DNA from: Candidatus Tectomicrobia bacterium
GTDB taxonomy: Bacteria; UBA8248
DNA length: 64,000 nt
Assembly: GCA_016192135.1 (NCBI GenBank)
Contig: JACPUR010000035.1
Span: forward strand, 186,001 to 250,000
Direction: 5' to 3'
Under the pieces are notes generated by a model. The model was given only the letters and a program-made list of their open reading frames with translations, searched no databases and was not told the origin of the DNA. The translations under genes and the position numbers were made by a program. Positions 38,806 to 48,567 of the stretch are shown here, in pieces. The stretch's first letter is position 1, and every line of letters begins with the position of its first letter.

Positions 38806-41348
38806 GCCGATACCTCCTGTTCCTTCTCCGATTCGGTGTGATCGTCCCCCAGGCTGGCGAGCAGGCCCGGCGGGGCCGGCTCCGAGTGCCCGCAGGACTT
38901 GATCGGGCAAACGAGGCGGACTCCGCTCTTCTTCGTGACCTTGATCGTGGAAATCGGATGTCCGCAGGCCGGGCAGGGCCGGGCGACGGGACGGTCCCAT
39001 ACGACGTACTTGCACTCGGGGAACTTGTTGCATCCGTAGAACGGCTTCCCGGATTTCCGGGAGCGCCGCATCACGAGCTCGCCGCCGCAGCCCTCCCGGC
39101 CGCACGGCACTCCCGTCGGGATGGGCGCGGCCGCCGCCTTCCCGCCGGGGAGAATCTTCCGGGTCTTGTGCTCCTTCGGATACTCCGAGCAGACCAGGTA
39201 AGGGCCGAATGGGCCCCGGCGCGCCTGCATGGACGCCCCGCACTCCTCGCAGGGAGGCGCCTTCTCCTCCCCCTGGACGAGATCCTCATCCTCCTCGGGG
39301 CTGCCCTCCTCGGGCAGGCTTTCGGAGAACTTGCAATCGGGATATGCGGAGCAGGAGATAAACCAGCCGTTCTTGCTGAACTTCTTGACCAGCGGCTCCC
39401 CGCACTCCGGGCAAGCCCTGTCGACGGGCTCGGTGTGGGTCTTGAGGTTGGGCAGGGCCTTCTTGGCCGTCTGCACCGTCCTGTCGAACCGGTCGTAGAA
39501 GGTGCGCAGGATGGGCAGCCAGGGGGTGCTCCCCTTCTCGATGTCGTCGAGGTCGCTCTCCATCTTGGCCGTGAACTTGACGTCCATCACGTCGGGGAAG
39601 CCCCGCACGAGCAGCTTGTTCACCTCCCGGCCGAGGCTGGTGGGGGTGAACTGGCGCTTGCGGCGCTCCACGGTGACATACTTCCGCTTCTCCAGAGTGT
39701 CCAGGATGGTGGCGTAGGTGCTCGGGCGCCCGACGCCGTCCTCCTCCAGCTCCTTGACCAGGGCCGCCTCCGTGTAGCGCGGGGGCGGCTGGGTGAAGTG
39801 CTGCTCCGGGAGGACGCCGTTGGAGGCCGCCTCCGTCCCGCGGAGCCGCACCGGATCGCCCTCGTCCAGGGAAGGCAGCAGCCGGTCGCGGCCGCCGGCG
39901 CCCGCGCGCCCGTTCTCCTCCTCGCTATCCGGCGGGCCCTCCGCTTCCTCTGTCCTCTCCTGATAGACGTCGAGGAAGCCCGGGAACTTGAGTACCGACC
40001 CGGTGGCGCGCAGCAGGAGATCCTCGGCCGTGATGTCCACGCTCGTCTGGTCGTACACGGCTGGGGCCATCTGGCCGGCCAGGAAGCGCCGCCAGATGAG
40101 GGTGTAGAGCGCCAGCTGCTCGGGTTTCAGGCGGCTCGCGACCCGGTCCGGGTGCAGGCTCGGGTCGGTCGGCCGGATGGCCTCGTGGGCGTCCTGGGCC
40201 ATCTCCCCGGTCTTGTAGACGGGCGGTTTCTCGGGCAGGTGGCCGGCCGAGAAGTTCTTCTGGATATACTCCCGCGCGGCGTTCACGGCCTCGGGAGCCA
40301 GGCGCACGGAGTCGGTCCGCATGTAGGTGATGAGGCCGACGGTCCCGAGCTCGCGGCCGAGATCCACGCCCTCATAGAGGGACTGGGCGATGCTCATGGT
40401 GCGCTTGGCGCCGTAGCGGAGCTTGTTCGAGCTCTCCTGCTGGAGCGTGCTCGTGATGAACGGGGCGGGTGGGCGGCGGCGGCGCTCGCGGCGCTCGACC
40501 TTTGAAACCCTGAGGTCCGCCCGCGCGATGCGTTCGGCGAGGCTCCGCGCCTCCGCCTCGGTCCCGATTTCGGGCTCCCGGTCCCCGACCCGGTGGATCT
40601 TGGCCTCGAAGGGGGGAGGGGTGCCTTCTTTCTGGAGAAACGCCGTGATGGTCCAGTATTCCTTGGGCTGGAAGGCCTCGATCTCGTCCTCGCGCTCGCA
40701 GATGAGGCGGAGGGCGACGGACTGCACCCGGCCGGCGCTCAGGCCGAAGGCCACCTTGTTCCAGAGGATTTCGCCCGAGAGCTTGAAGCCCACGATGCGG
40801 TCCAGCTTGCGGCGGGTTTCCTGGGCGTCCACCTTCTTCTGGTCGATGCGGCCCGGGCGCTCGAGCGCCTCCCTGACGGCCCGCGGGGTAATCTCGTTGA
40901 AGGAGACGCGGTAGATGGAATCCTCCTTGCGGCCGTTCCCGATGATCTCCTTGACGTGCCAGGCGATGGCCTCACCCTCGCGGTCCGGATCGGGCGCGAG
41001 ATAGATCTCCCCGGCGGCCTTGGCGGCCCGGCGGAGCTCATCGATGGCCTTCTTCTTCGCGGGAATCTCGCCGTAGTCGGCGCTGAAGTCGTTCCGGACG
41101 TCGATGCCCATTTTCCGCTCCCCGGTCTTCTTGAGGTCGCGGACGTGCCCCTTGGAGGCCATGATGGCGAACTCCGGCCCCAGCATCTTCTGGATCGTCT
41201 TCACCTTGGCCGGCGATTCGACGATGAGGAGCTTCGTCGCGGAGGAGCCTCCGCCCGTGCTTCCCGCCGTCCGGGCCCGCCTGCTCTTGGGCTGGGCCTT
41301 CTTCGCCTTTTTGGCCCTCGGGCGGGCCTTGGAATTTTTTTCGATCAT
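38802..41348 (-). CDS. topA: DNA topoisomerase I
   Basis: 848 residues. A Lys/Arg/Ser-rich extension of about 37 residues precedes the Toprim domain ([30 protein letters not shown]). The active-site Tyr342 lies in [14 protein letters not shown] charged Glu/Gly-rich insertion sits around residues 470-500. The C-terminus has four zinc-ribbon-like units; the second (CEECGASM...CSEYPKEHK) lacks its fourth Cys. It relaxes negative supercoils. It begins six bases after smg. Confidence 0.96.
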   Translation of the reverse strand: MIEKNSKARPRAKKAKKAQPKSRRARTAGSTGGGSSATKLLIVESPAKVKTIQKMLGPEFAIMASKGHVRDLKKTGERKMGIDVRNDFSADYGEIPAKKKAIDELRRAAKAAGEIYLAPDPDREGEAIAWHVKEIIGNGRKEDSIYRVSFNEITPRAVREALERPGRIDQKKVDAQETRRKLDRIVGFKLSGEILWNKVAFGLSAGRVQSVALRLICEREDEIEAFQPKEYWTITAFLQKEGTPPPFEAKIHRVGDREPEIGTEAEARSLAERIARADLRVSKVERRERRRRPPAPFITSTLQQESSNKLRYGAKRTMSIAQSLYEGVDLGRELGTVGLITYMRTDSVRLAPEAVNAAREYIQKNFSAGHLPEKPPVYKTGEMAQDAHEAIRPTDPSLHPDRVASRLKPEQLALYTLIWRRFLAGQMAPAVYDQTSVDITAEDLLLRATGSVLKFPGFLDVYQERTEEAEGPPDSEEENGRAGAGGRDRLLPSLDEGDPVRLRGTEAASNGVLPEQHFTQPPPRYTEAALVKELEEDGVGRPSTYATILDTLEKRKYVTVERRKRQFTPTSLGREVNKLLVRGFPDVMDVKFTAKMESDLDDIEKGSTPWLPILRTFYDRFDRTVQTAKKALPNLKTHTEPVDRACPECGEPLVKKFSKNGWFISCSAYPDCKFSESLPEEGSPEEDEDLVQGEEKAPPCEECGASMQARRGPFGPYLVCSEYPKEHKTRKILPGGKAAAAPIPTGVPCGREGCGGELVMRRSRKSGKPFYGCNKFPECKYVVWDRPVARPCPACGHPISTIKVTKKSGVRLVCPIKSCGHSEPAPPGLLASLGDDHTESEKEQEVSA

Positions 41349-41354
41349 GCTGCC

Positions 41355-41834
41355 TCAGTTCGTCAGGCGGATGTCGTCATCCTGGAGCATCTGTAGCACG
41401 CCGGGCCGCAAGGCGTCACGGCGTTCCCGGAGAAGGACCAGGAGGGCGACCGTACGCACCTCCCGAAGCCCAATCTCCTCCTCGCTCAAGTCGATGCAGC
41501 GCTGGATGAGTTCCTCCCGGAGCCAATCGTCGATGATCCCGGCGTTATAGAGACGGTGGATGATTCCCTGCGCCGCGGGGGAGAAGGCCAAATGCTCCTC
41601 CGGGTGCAGCACGCGCACCGCGCGTCCTCTGCGGCTCTCCGCGAGGAGGTCTCCCGGCTCGCGGCGGTCCTGGGGGAGCTGCTGGACCCAGGAAAGGGCG
41701 TCATAGATGTCTTCCTGCTGAAATCCCCGGCTCGCCAGGAAATTGGAAATCTCCCGCTCGTCCTGGAGAATGTGGTTTCCCTCCAGCGCCTTGTCCACCA
41801 GCAGGCGCATCATCGTGAACAGTTTTTCGCGCAT
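41355..41834 (-). CDS. smg: Smg-family protein (DUF494)
   Basis: 159 residues, matching the Smg/DUF494 family: EISNFLASRGFQQEDIYDALSWVQQL and AQGIIHRLYNAGIIDDWLREELIQRCIDL are the recognisable blocks. The function of Smg is not established. It lies between dprA and topA as in gammaproteobacteria. ATG 41834 follows GGAGGGA. Confidence 0.9.
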   Translation of the reverse strand: MREKLFTMMRLLVDKALEGNHILQDEREISNFLASRGFQQEDIYDALSWVQQLPQDRREPGDLLAESRRGRAVRVLHPEEHLAFSPAAQGIIHRLYNAGIIDDWLREELIQRCIDLSEEEIGLREVRTVALLVLLRERRDALRPGVLQMLQDDDIRLTN

Positions 41835-41851
41835 ACAGATTCCCTCCGGAA

Positions 41852-43000
41852 CTAGGCGCTCCGGTAGAGGCCTCCTCCGGTCCGGCGGACTTTTCCCCCG
41901 ATCTCGAGCTGAAGGAGGGCGCCGGACACCTCCTCGGGCCGGAGGCCCAGGGCGCGCGTGAGACTCTCGATGGATTCCTCGCCCTCCGCCAAGCGGCTCA
42001 TCAGCGCCCGCTCCGTGTCCGAAAGGGAGGGATCGTCCGCCGAGCCGGCGGCCGCCTTGGGCGGGATGGAGGGCGTGAGGGCCTGCGTCCGCACGAAAGA
42101 AGGCAGCGCCGCCAGGATGTCCTCGGCGCTCTCCACCAGATGGGCGCCCTCCTTGATGAGGTGATGGCAGCCGGCGCTCCGGCCCGTGTGGACCGGGCCC
42201 GGCAGGGCCATGACCTCGCGCCCCTGCTCGGCCGCCAGGCGGGCCGTGAGGAGGGCGCCGCTGCGGTGGGCGGCCTCGACCACCACGGTGGCCGCCGAGA
42301 GGCCGCTGATGATGCGGTTGCGCCGGGGGAAATTCGCCGGATAGGGCGTGGCGCCCCAGGAAAATTCCGAAATCACCACCCCCTGGGCGGCGATCCGGCG
42401 GCGCAGGTCGTGGTGGTCGGAGGGATACTGCACCCCAAGGCCGCAGCCCAGGACGGCCACCGTGCGCCCGCCCGCCTCGAGGGCCCCGAGATGGGCCTCG
42501 GCGTCGATCCCGTGGGCCATCCCGCTCACGATGGCAAAGCCTTGGACGGCCAGGGTTCCGGCCAGTTCCCGGGCCATCCGCCGGCCGTACTCGCTCGGGT
42601 GGCGCGTGCCCACGAGGGCGATGCATGGGGAGGAGATGGCCGATGGGTCACCCTCCAGGTAAAGGGCTCCCGGGCCGGCGTAAATCGTCTGCAGGATCTC
42701 GGGGAAAGCCGCCTCGTCCCGGGTGAGAATTCGGACCCCGCCGGCCTCCCGCCGCAGTCGGGCCGCCATATCGCCCGGCGCTTCCCGCTCCAGCGCTTCG
42801 GCGGCCTTCCGGCCGGCGAGGCGGGCAAAATCCGGCCCTGGCGCGGCGAGGGCCTCCTGGGGGCCGCCAAAGGCCTCCAGAAGGCGGTGGAGGCGCTCCG
42901 GCGTCATGTTGGGAAGCATCTGGAGGACGAGCCAGGCGTCCGGCAGGGAACAGGCTCGTCCATCCAGGGAGCGGCGGATTCCGGTGATTAGGCCTTCCAT
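41852..43000 (-). CDS. dprA: DNA-processing protein DprA/Smf
   Basis: 382 residues: N-terminal SAM-like helices, the Rossmann domain (LVGTRHPSEYGRRMA, IVSGMAHGIDAEAHLGAL, TVAVLGCGL, SGALLTARLAAEQGREVMALPG), and a C-terminal winged helix ending GGGLYRSA. It loads RecA onto incoming single strands during natural transformation and is widespread even in non-competent bacteria. First gene of the leftward dprA-smg-topA-trmFO-xerC-hslVU run. Confidence 0.95.
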   Translation of the reverse strand: MEGLITGIRRSLDGRACSLPDAWLVLQMLPNMTPERLHRLLEAFGGPQEALAAPGPDFARLAGRKAAEALEREAPGDMAARLRREAGGVRILTRDEAAFPEILQTIYAGPGALYLEGDPSAISSPCIALVGTRHPSEYGRRMARELAGTLAVQGFAIVSGMAHGIDAEAHLGALEAGGRTVAVLGCGLGVQYPSDHHDLRRRIAAQGVVISEFSWGATPYPANFPRRNRIISGLSAATVVVEAAHRSGALLTARLAAEQGREVMALPGPVHTGRSAGCHHLIKEGAHLVESAEDILAALPSFVRTQALTPSIPPKAAAGSADDPSLSDTERALMSRLAEGEESIESLTRALGLRPEEVSGALLQLEIGGKVRRTGGGLYRSA

Positions 43001-43157
43001 TCGTTCCTCAAATTATGAAACATGCCCATCCCCCGGGCACCCGTTCCTTACCACGGAGGGAGCGGCCCATGTCAAGGCACGGGTTTTCAATGGCTGGCGA
43101 AAAGCAGGCTTTCGCTCTTTCGTCGCCGATTTCCGTGGGTGCATTCGAGGCGGGAAG

Positions 43158-43934
43158 TTACCGCTGCACGTTGTTGCCCGACTGATGGAGGGTGCGGAGC
43201 TGGCCCTTCGCCTTTTCGGTGAGGGAATGGCGGGGGAAGCGCTCGATCAGCTTCTCGAACTCCAGGGCGGCTTGTCGCGGGTTGTTCATGCGGAGATGGG
43301 TCAAGCCGCTCATGTAGAGCGCATCCGGGACCTTCCGGCTGGAGGGGTGCTGCCGGAGGACCTTCTCGAAGGCTTCGAGGGCCGGGGCGTACTCCTTCAG
43401 GTCGTAATGGCTCTCCCCCAGCCAATACTGTGCATTGGCCGCCAGGACGCTCCGGGGATGGCGAGCGAGGAACTCGCGGAAGAGAACGACCGCCTCACGG
43501 CTCTTTTTCTCCCGCACCGCCCGGTACGCCGTGTTGTAGGCGTTCTCGGGCGAGAGATTCGCCAGGCGGGCGGCCGAAGGAGAGGAAGCCCCGGCGCCCG
43601 GGCCGGAGGGGCGTGAGGGAGCGGAGAGAGCCGGGGGAGCCGGCTTGCTCGCCATCACTTCGCGCCGCAGCCGTTCGATTTGCTCCTCGAGACGGCCCTG
43701 CTGCCCCTGGAGCTCGCGGACCACCGTCCCGAGGGTCTTCATCTGCTCGGCGAGCTGGGACGTCTGGACCTCGAGCCGGGCGCTGCGCTCCTGCGCGGCC
43801 ACGACCTGGCGCTGGAGGAGGGCCGGATTCACGTCGGCCGCGGCCGGCGCGGCCGCGTCCGGCCCCGCCTGCGGGAAGGCGGAGCAGCCGGCGGCGGCGC
43901 CCAGCAGAAGGAGGATGGGGAGGAACCGGCGCAT
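43158..43934 (-). CDS. CpoB/YbgF-like cell-division coordinator lipoprotein
   Basis: 258 residues. Lipoprotein signal with lipobox AAAGC (Cys17); a coiled coil at about 40-90 (QRQVVAAQERSARLEVQTSQ, ending EQIERLRREV); a Pro/Ser linker; then TPR-like repeats (ENAYNTAYRAVREKKSREAV, AQYWLGESHYDLKEYAPAL). In enterics CpoB is periplasmic, links Tol-Pal with PBP1B; here a lipid anchor is predicted. The tol-pal genes are not in the window. It follows rng by 65 bases on the same strand. Confidence 0.85.
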   Translation of the reverse strand: MRRFLPILLLLGAAAGCSAFPQAGPDAAAPAAADVNPALLQRQVVAAQERSARLEVQTSQLAEQMKTLGTVVRELQGQQGRLEEQIERLRREVMASKPAPPALSAPSRPSGPGAGASSPSAARLANLSPENAYNTAYRAVREKKSREAVVLFREFLARHPRSVLAANAQYWLGESHYDLKEYAPALEAFEKVLRQHPSSRKVPDALYMSGLTHLRMNNPRQAALEFEKLIERFPRHSLTEKAKGQLRTLHQSGNNVQR

Positions 43935-43999
43935 GAAGCCTCTCCTTGCCTGTGGTGGGCAGAGCCTACGGGCGCGGGGCGGGGGTGTCAACCGGATGC

Positions 44000-45571
44000 T
44001 TAGACGGGGATGACCTCGAAGCCTTCCAGGTGCAGCTCGGGGTCGGCCTTGATGACGAGCTGGACGCCGAGACGCCTCTCCACCTCCTCGACGTGCCGCC
44101 GCTCGTCCTCGAGAAGGCGGCTGCCCACGTCCGGATGGACGTTGAGCAGGAACTTGCGGCTCTTGCGGTGGGCGTGGCGGGCCCGGCTGACTTCGCGCAG
44201 GGCCTCGTAGCCGACGGAGGCCGGCGACTTCACCCGCCCGCGGCCCTCGCAGTAGGGGCAGGGGGCGCAAAGGATGCGCTGAAGGCTGTCCCGCACCCGC
44301 TTGCGCGTCATCTCGACGAGGCCGAGGTCGCTGATTTTGAGGATGTTCGTGCGCGAGCGGTCCTTCCGGAGCTCCTCCTTGAAAGCGTTGTAGACCTTCT
44401 CCTTGCTCTCCTCGCGTTCCATGTCGATGAAGTCGACGATGATGATTCCGCCCAGGTTCCGCAGCCGGAGCTGGGTGACGACCTCGCGGACGGCCTCGAG
44501 GTTGGTCTGAAGGATGGTCTCCTCGGGGTTCCGCTTGCCCACGAAGCGCCCCGTGTTCACGTCGATGGTGGTGAGAGCCTCCGTCTGATCGATGACGATG
44601 TAGCCCCCGCTGCGCAGCCACACCCGCTGACCCAGGGCCCGCTCGATTTCGAGCTCGATGCCGTAGTGGTCGAACACGGGCTCCTCCTCCTGGTAGTGGT
44701 GGAGGCGGGGAAGCAGGTGGGGAGAGTAGCTCTCGAGGAAGGAACGGCAGTTGGCGTGTTCTTGCTCGTCGTCGATCACCATGCGCTCGACGGATGAGTT
44801 GAACAGATCCCGGACGGTGCGCTGGATGAGGTTGAGGTTGTAGTGGAGGAGGGAGGGTGCTTCCGCCTGCTCGTTGCGGGCCAGGATGTCGTCCCATAAG
44901 GCGTGGAGGAAGCCGATGTTCGCCTCGATGTCCTCGGCGGGCATGCCCTCGCTCGCGGTGCGGACGATGTAGCCCGCGCCCGGCTGGCGGTTCTTGCGCA
45001 CGAGCTTCCGCAGGCGGCGCCGCTCGTTCTCGTCCTCGATGCGCCGGCTGATCCCGATCTGGTTGATGGTCGGCATGTAGACGACGTAGCGGCCGGGCAG
45101 GGTGATGTAGCTCGTCAGGCGGGAGCCCTTGGTGCCGAGGGGCTCCTTGCTGACCTGCACGATGACCTCCTGGTTCTCCTTGAGGAGGTCCTGGATGGTC
45201 TGGGTCTTCTCCCCCCGCCGGCGGCGCCCCCCGCGGCCGCGGGGGCGGGCCTCGTCCTCTCCCTCGGATTCGAAGTCCAGGTCCTCGTCGTCCTCGTCCT
45301 CGACTTCCTCGGCCGCGAGCTTCCGGTAGTTCTCGATGGACTCGATGGTGTCCACGTCGCTGACGTACAGGAAGCCGGCCTTGTCCAGGCCGATGTCGAC
45401 GAAGGCGGCCTGCATGCCCGGCAGGACCTTCGTCACCCTGCCCTTGTAGATGTTGCCGACGGTTCCCTTCTCGCTCTCGCGCTCGACATAGAGTTCGGTG
45501 GCGACGCCGTTCTCGAGCAGCGCCACGCGGGTCTGGAAGGGCTCGGCGTTGACGATGATTTCAGAGGGCAT
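44000..45571 (-). CDS. rng: Ribonuclease G/E family endoribonuclease
   Basis: 523 residues: an S1 domain split by a strongly acidic then basic insertion (about 75-120: EDEDDEDLDFESEGEDEAR, then RGRGGRRRRGEK), followed by the 5'-sensor and catalytic DNase I-like domain with DVNTGRFVG (Asp near 337) and the second Asp in IIIVDFIDM. The zinc-link CPYCEGRGR is present. It processes rRNA and decays mRNA. Short of the long C-terminal scaffold of RNase E, so RNase G type. It overlaps the radical SAM gene by 11 bases. Confidence 0.94.
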   Translation of the reverse strand: MPSEIIVNAEPFQTRVALLENGVATELYVERESEKGTVGNIYKGRVTKVLPGMQAAFVDIGLDKAGFLYVSDVDTIESIENYRKLAAEEVEDEDDEDLDFESEGEDEARPRGRGGRRRRGEKTQTIQDLLKENQEVIVQVSKEPLGTKGSRLTSYITLPGRYVVYMPTINQIGISRRIEDENERRRLRKLVRKNRQPGAGYIVRTASEGMPAEDIEANIGFLHALWDDILARNEQAEAPSLLHYNLNLIQRTVRDLFNSSVERMVIDDEQEHANCRSFLESYSPHLLPRLHHYQEEEPVFDHYGIELEIERALGQRVWLRSGGYIVIDQTEALTTIDVNTGRFVGKRNPEETILQTNLEAVREVVTQLRLRNLGGIIIVDFIDMEREESKEKVYNAFKEELRKDRSRTNILKISDLGLVEMTRKRVRDSLQRILCAPCPYCEGRGRVKSPASVGYEALREVSRARHAHRKSRKFLLNVHPDVGSRLLEDERRHVEEVERRLGVQLVIKADPELHLEGFEVIPV

Positions 45572-48377
45572 GGGCGACCGGACGGGGATTCTCCGCCTTC
45601 CACCGGACGGCGGCTTTGCGCACCTGGGCCCGCAGGCATTCCTCCGGAGAGAGGCCCAGGCAACGGGAGAGAAGCTCGGGGATCTTCGGGGCGGCGCCCT
45701 CGCCGTTCCGGAGGGTGAGGACGAGGCGCGGCCGCGGACCGGGCGTGACGGAGAAACGGGCGATGGCGGGCCGGGCATCGAAGCGGACGGTCCGGCCCTT
45801 CCGCTCCCGCTCCAGCATGATCGAGGGCGAGGCCAGCGCCTGCCCGACGGCCCGCTCCAGGCGGGCGCGGTCCGGCCGGGCCTCCGGAGGCAGGCTGATC
45901 TCGTAGATCGAGGCCTGGACGGCGTTCGCGGCGGACGGTTCCCCGCCCGCCAGCTCCCAGCCCGCCCTGGGCTTCAGGCCCTCCGGCAGGGCGATCTTGA
46001 GCCGCCGGAACACCTCGCCCAGGCGCAGGGGGCCCGCGAGCTCGAGGAGGGGGATATCCACCACCTCGGCCCGGCTCTCCACCCCGACCGGCAGAGGGGG
46101 CGAGAACACAATCTTGGGATGGGGGTTGAAGCCCCGGGTGTGCTCCATGCGGTAGCCCGCCCGCTGGACGGCGCGGTTGAAGGCGCGGAGCACCTCGAGA
46201 TGGCTGAGGAAGCGCAGGTCGCCCCGCTTCTCATAGATGAAGCGGAACCGCCGGACCGGCACGTTCGGCTGCTCGGCGGCGAGGCCGGGGTTGTCCTCCC
46301 CGGCGCCCTCGAAGCCGAGGGGCACGGGGCCGTCCTCCCGGGGGGAGCGGCGGGGTGCCCGGCGCTTTTTGGCCTGCTTGGCCAGGGAGAGTTCGGCCGG
46401 CTCGATGGGAGCCGAGTCCACGCCCGGCGGCAGATCGGCCGCGCGGGGGGGCTCATCGGGAGTGGAAGCGGGGGGGCGGCCGTTCGCCGCCGCACCCGCG
46501 GAAACGAGGGGCAGCCGCCGCTCGGGGGGCGGAAGGGGCTTCTCGTAGTGGTACTTGATGCCCTTGTACTTATCGAGGATGCCGCACTGGCCGCACGATT
46601 CGTAGCGGCAGTCGCCGATGGTCACCTCGCGCTGCGCCCGCCGCCAGTCGGCGAGCAGGTACTCCTTCGTCACGCCGCAGTCGAGGTGGTCCCAAGGGAG
46701 GGGCTCCTCCGCCGGGATCCGCCGGTAGGCGTACCACTCCGGGTCGAGCCCGTGGGCGGCGAAGGCGGCCGTCCACTTGCCGATGTCGAAGAATTCCTTC
46801 CAGCCGTCGAACTTGCAGCCCAGGTCCACGGCCGTCTCGATGACGTCCGCCAGCCGCCGGTCGCCCTTCGAGAGGACGGCCTCGAGGAAGCTGTGGGCGG
46901 GCTCGGACCAGTGGAGCTTGATGCGCCGGTCGGGCACGTTCCGCTTGATGAAGTCGAGCTTCGCCTTGATCTCCTCCCGGCGGTCCTGGGGGAACCACTG
47001 GAAGGGGGTGTGGGGCTTGGGCACGAAGGTGGAGAGGCTCGCGTTGATGAAGCGGAAGCGCTCCCCGGTCTCCCGCGAGCGCATCCGGCCGCAGGCCATG
47101 AGCATGTCGCACATCTCGCGGAGGTCCTCGAAGCTCTCGGTGGGCAGGCCCAGCATGAAGTAGAACTTCACGCCCGGCCAGCCGGCGTCGAGGATGTCCT
47201 GGAGGTTGCGCCGGAGGTCCGCCTCGGTGAGCACTTTGTTGATGACGTTCCGCAGCCGCTCGCTCCCCGCCTCGGGGACGAGGGTGAAGCCCGTCCGGCG
47301 CACCCGGGCGATCTGGGCGAGAAGGTCGGGGCTCATCGCCCCCACCCGGAGCGAGGGCAGGGAGATGGAGGTCTGCAGCGGGGCCAGGCGCTCCATCAGG
47401 CGGGGCACGAGGCCCTTGAGGGGCTGGTAGTCGGCGATGCAGAGGGAGGAGAGGCTGAGCTCCTCGTAGCCGGTGCTGCGCAGCGACGCCTCGGCCAGCT
47501 CCATGACCTGGAGCGGGTCGCGGTCCCGGACGGGACGGTAGACCATGCCCGCGTGGCAGAAGCGGCAGCCCCGGGTGCACCCGCGCTGCACCTCGAGGGT
47601 CACGCGGTCGTGCACCACCTGGGTGTAGGGGACGATGGGGGCCGTCGGGTGGGGGGAGCGGTTGAGGTCCTCCAGGCGGCGGGCCAGGACCGGCCGGCGG
47701 TGGCCGCTCGCGTGGCGGAAGCCCCGGACGCTCCCGGAAGGCTCGTGTTCCACGATGTAGCGTCCGGGGATGTAGATGCCGGGCAGGCGCTCGATTCGGT
47801 CGAGCAGGGCCTCGCGGTTCTCCCCGGAGCGGCGCCACGCCTCGTGCGCCTCCACGATCTCAGGGAATATCTCCTCCCCGTCTCCCAGCGCGACGGCGTC
47901 GAAGAAAGGCGCCACCGGCTCCACGTTGAAGACGACCGGCCCGCCCGCCACGACGAGGGGGTCCTCGCGGCGGCGCTGGGAGGCGCGCCGGGGGATGCCG
48001 GCCAGGTCGAGGAGGAGGACGACGTTGCTGGCCGCCAGCTCGTAGAGGAGGGAGACCCCGAGGATGTGGAACTCCCGCACCGGGGTGCGGCTTTCCAGGG
48101 AGGCGAGCGGTGCGCCCTTCTCCCGGAGAATGCGCTCGAAGTCGCTCCAGGGGAGGAAGACGCGCTCGGCGGCCGTGTCCTCGCGGGCGTTCAGCAGGTG
48201 ATAGAGGATGCGGATGCCGTTGTGGGACATCCCCACTTCGTAGGTGTCGGGGAAGGCCAGGGCGACGCGGTTCCGCACCCGGGCGAGGTCCTTGCGGACG
48301 GCGTTGACCTCGTTCCCGAGGTAGCGGGAAGGCTTCTGGACGAAGGGAAAAACGTCCCTCGCATAGTCGAGCGGCAT
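45561..48377 (-). CDS. B12-binding-type radical SAM protein fused to DUF2344 domain (TIGR03960/TIGR03936 type)
   Basis: 938 residues. The N-terminal part (to about 230) is the cobalamin-binding-like region of TIGR03960 proteins. The radical SAM cluster motif CTRGCRFC gives Cys267, Cys271 and Cys274. From about 700 to the end is a DUF2344 domain (FIYEKRGDLRFLSHLEVLRAFNRAVQRAG). Between them is a Cys-rich patch (CRYESCGQCGILD) and a Pro/Ala linker. The reaction is unknown; its fixed position before rng suggests an RNA-related task, by inference. ATG 48377 was preferred to a TTG five codons upstream. Confidence 0.9.
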   Translation of the reverse strand: MPLDYARDVFPFVQKPSRYLGNEVNAVRKDLARVRNRVALAFPDTYEVGMSHNGIRILYHLLNAREDTAAERVFLPWSDFERILREKGAPLASLESRTPVREFHILGVSLLYELAASNVVLLLDLAGIPRRASQRRREDPLVVAGGPVVFNVEPVAPFFDAVALGDGEEIFPEIVEAHEAWRRSGENREALLDRIERLPGIYIPGRYIVEHEPSGSVRGFRHASGHRRPVLARRLEDLNRSPHPTAPIVPYTQVVHDRVTLEVQRGCTRGCRFCHAGMVYRPVRDRDPLQVMELAEASLRSTGYEELSLSSLCIADYQPLKGLVPRLMERLAPLQTSISLPSLRVGAMSPDLLAQIARVRRTGFTLVPEAGSERLRNVINKVLTEADLRRNLQDILDAGWPGVKFYFMLGLPTESFEDLREMCDMLMACGRMRSRETGERFRFINASLSTFVPKPHTPFQWFPQDRREEIKAKLDFIKRNVPDRRIKLHWSEPAHSFLEAVLSKGDRRLADVIETAVDLGCKFDGWKEFFDIGKWTAAFAAHGLDPEWYAYRRIPAEEPLPWDHLDCGVTKEYLLADWRRAQREVTIGDCRYESCGQCGILDKYKGIKYHYEKPLPPPERRLPLVSAGAAANGRPPASTPDEPPRAADLPPGVDSAPIEPAELSLAKQAKKRRAPRRSPREDGPVPLGFEGAGEDNPGLAAEQPNVPVRRFRFIYEKRGDLRFLSHLEVLRAFNRAVQRAGYRMEHTRGFNPHPKIVFSPPLPVGVESRAEVVDIPLLELAGPLRLGEVFRRLKIALPEGLKPRAGWELAGGEPSAANAVQASIYEISLPPEARPDRARLERAVGQALASPSIMLERERKGRTVRFDARPAIARFSVTPGPRPRLVLTLRNGEGAAPKIPELLSRCLGLSPEECLRAQVRKAAVRWKAENPRPVAHAL

Positions 48378-48525
48378 GGGTTGTACCTGCAATTTTCATC
48401 CTTCCCGGAAGAGCCGGAAAGGGAATTTACGCAGAGAGGGCGTCCCGCGGGGGCCGGCCCGGCCCGTGCAACGAGCGGGATCGCTGGAAACATGGTGAAG
48501 GATTCGGGACCAATTTTCAACCGGC

Positions 48526-48557
48526 GCAAAATCAGGGCGAAATTGCCCTTGATTTGC
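48526..48557 (-). other. Imperfect hairpin after rodA
   Basis: In the 190-base gap after the rodA stop, arms near GCAAATCAAGGGC and GCCCTGATTTTGC pair over about twelve bp with two single-base bulges. There is no T run, so it is a possible RNA-processing or weak termination site only. The rest of the gap shows no gene. Confidence 0.35.
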
Positions 48558-48567
48558 GGGAGCCGCG

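Noticed and set aside
43001-43157. Terminator or small gene between cpoB and dprA.
   Set aside because: Only a bulged eight-bp hairpin without a T run, and no frame with a ribosome site and conserved sequence.
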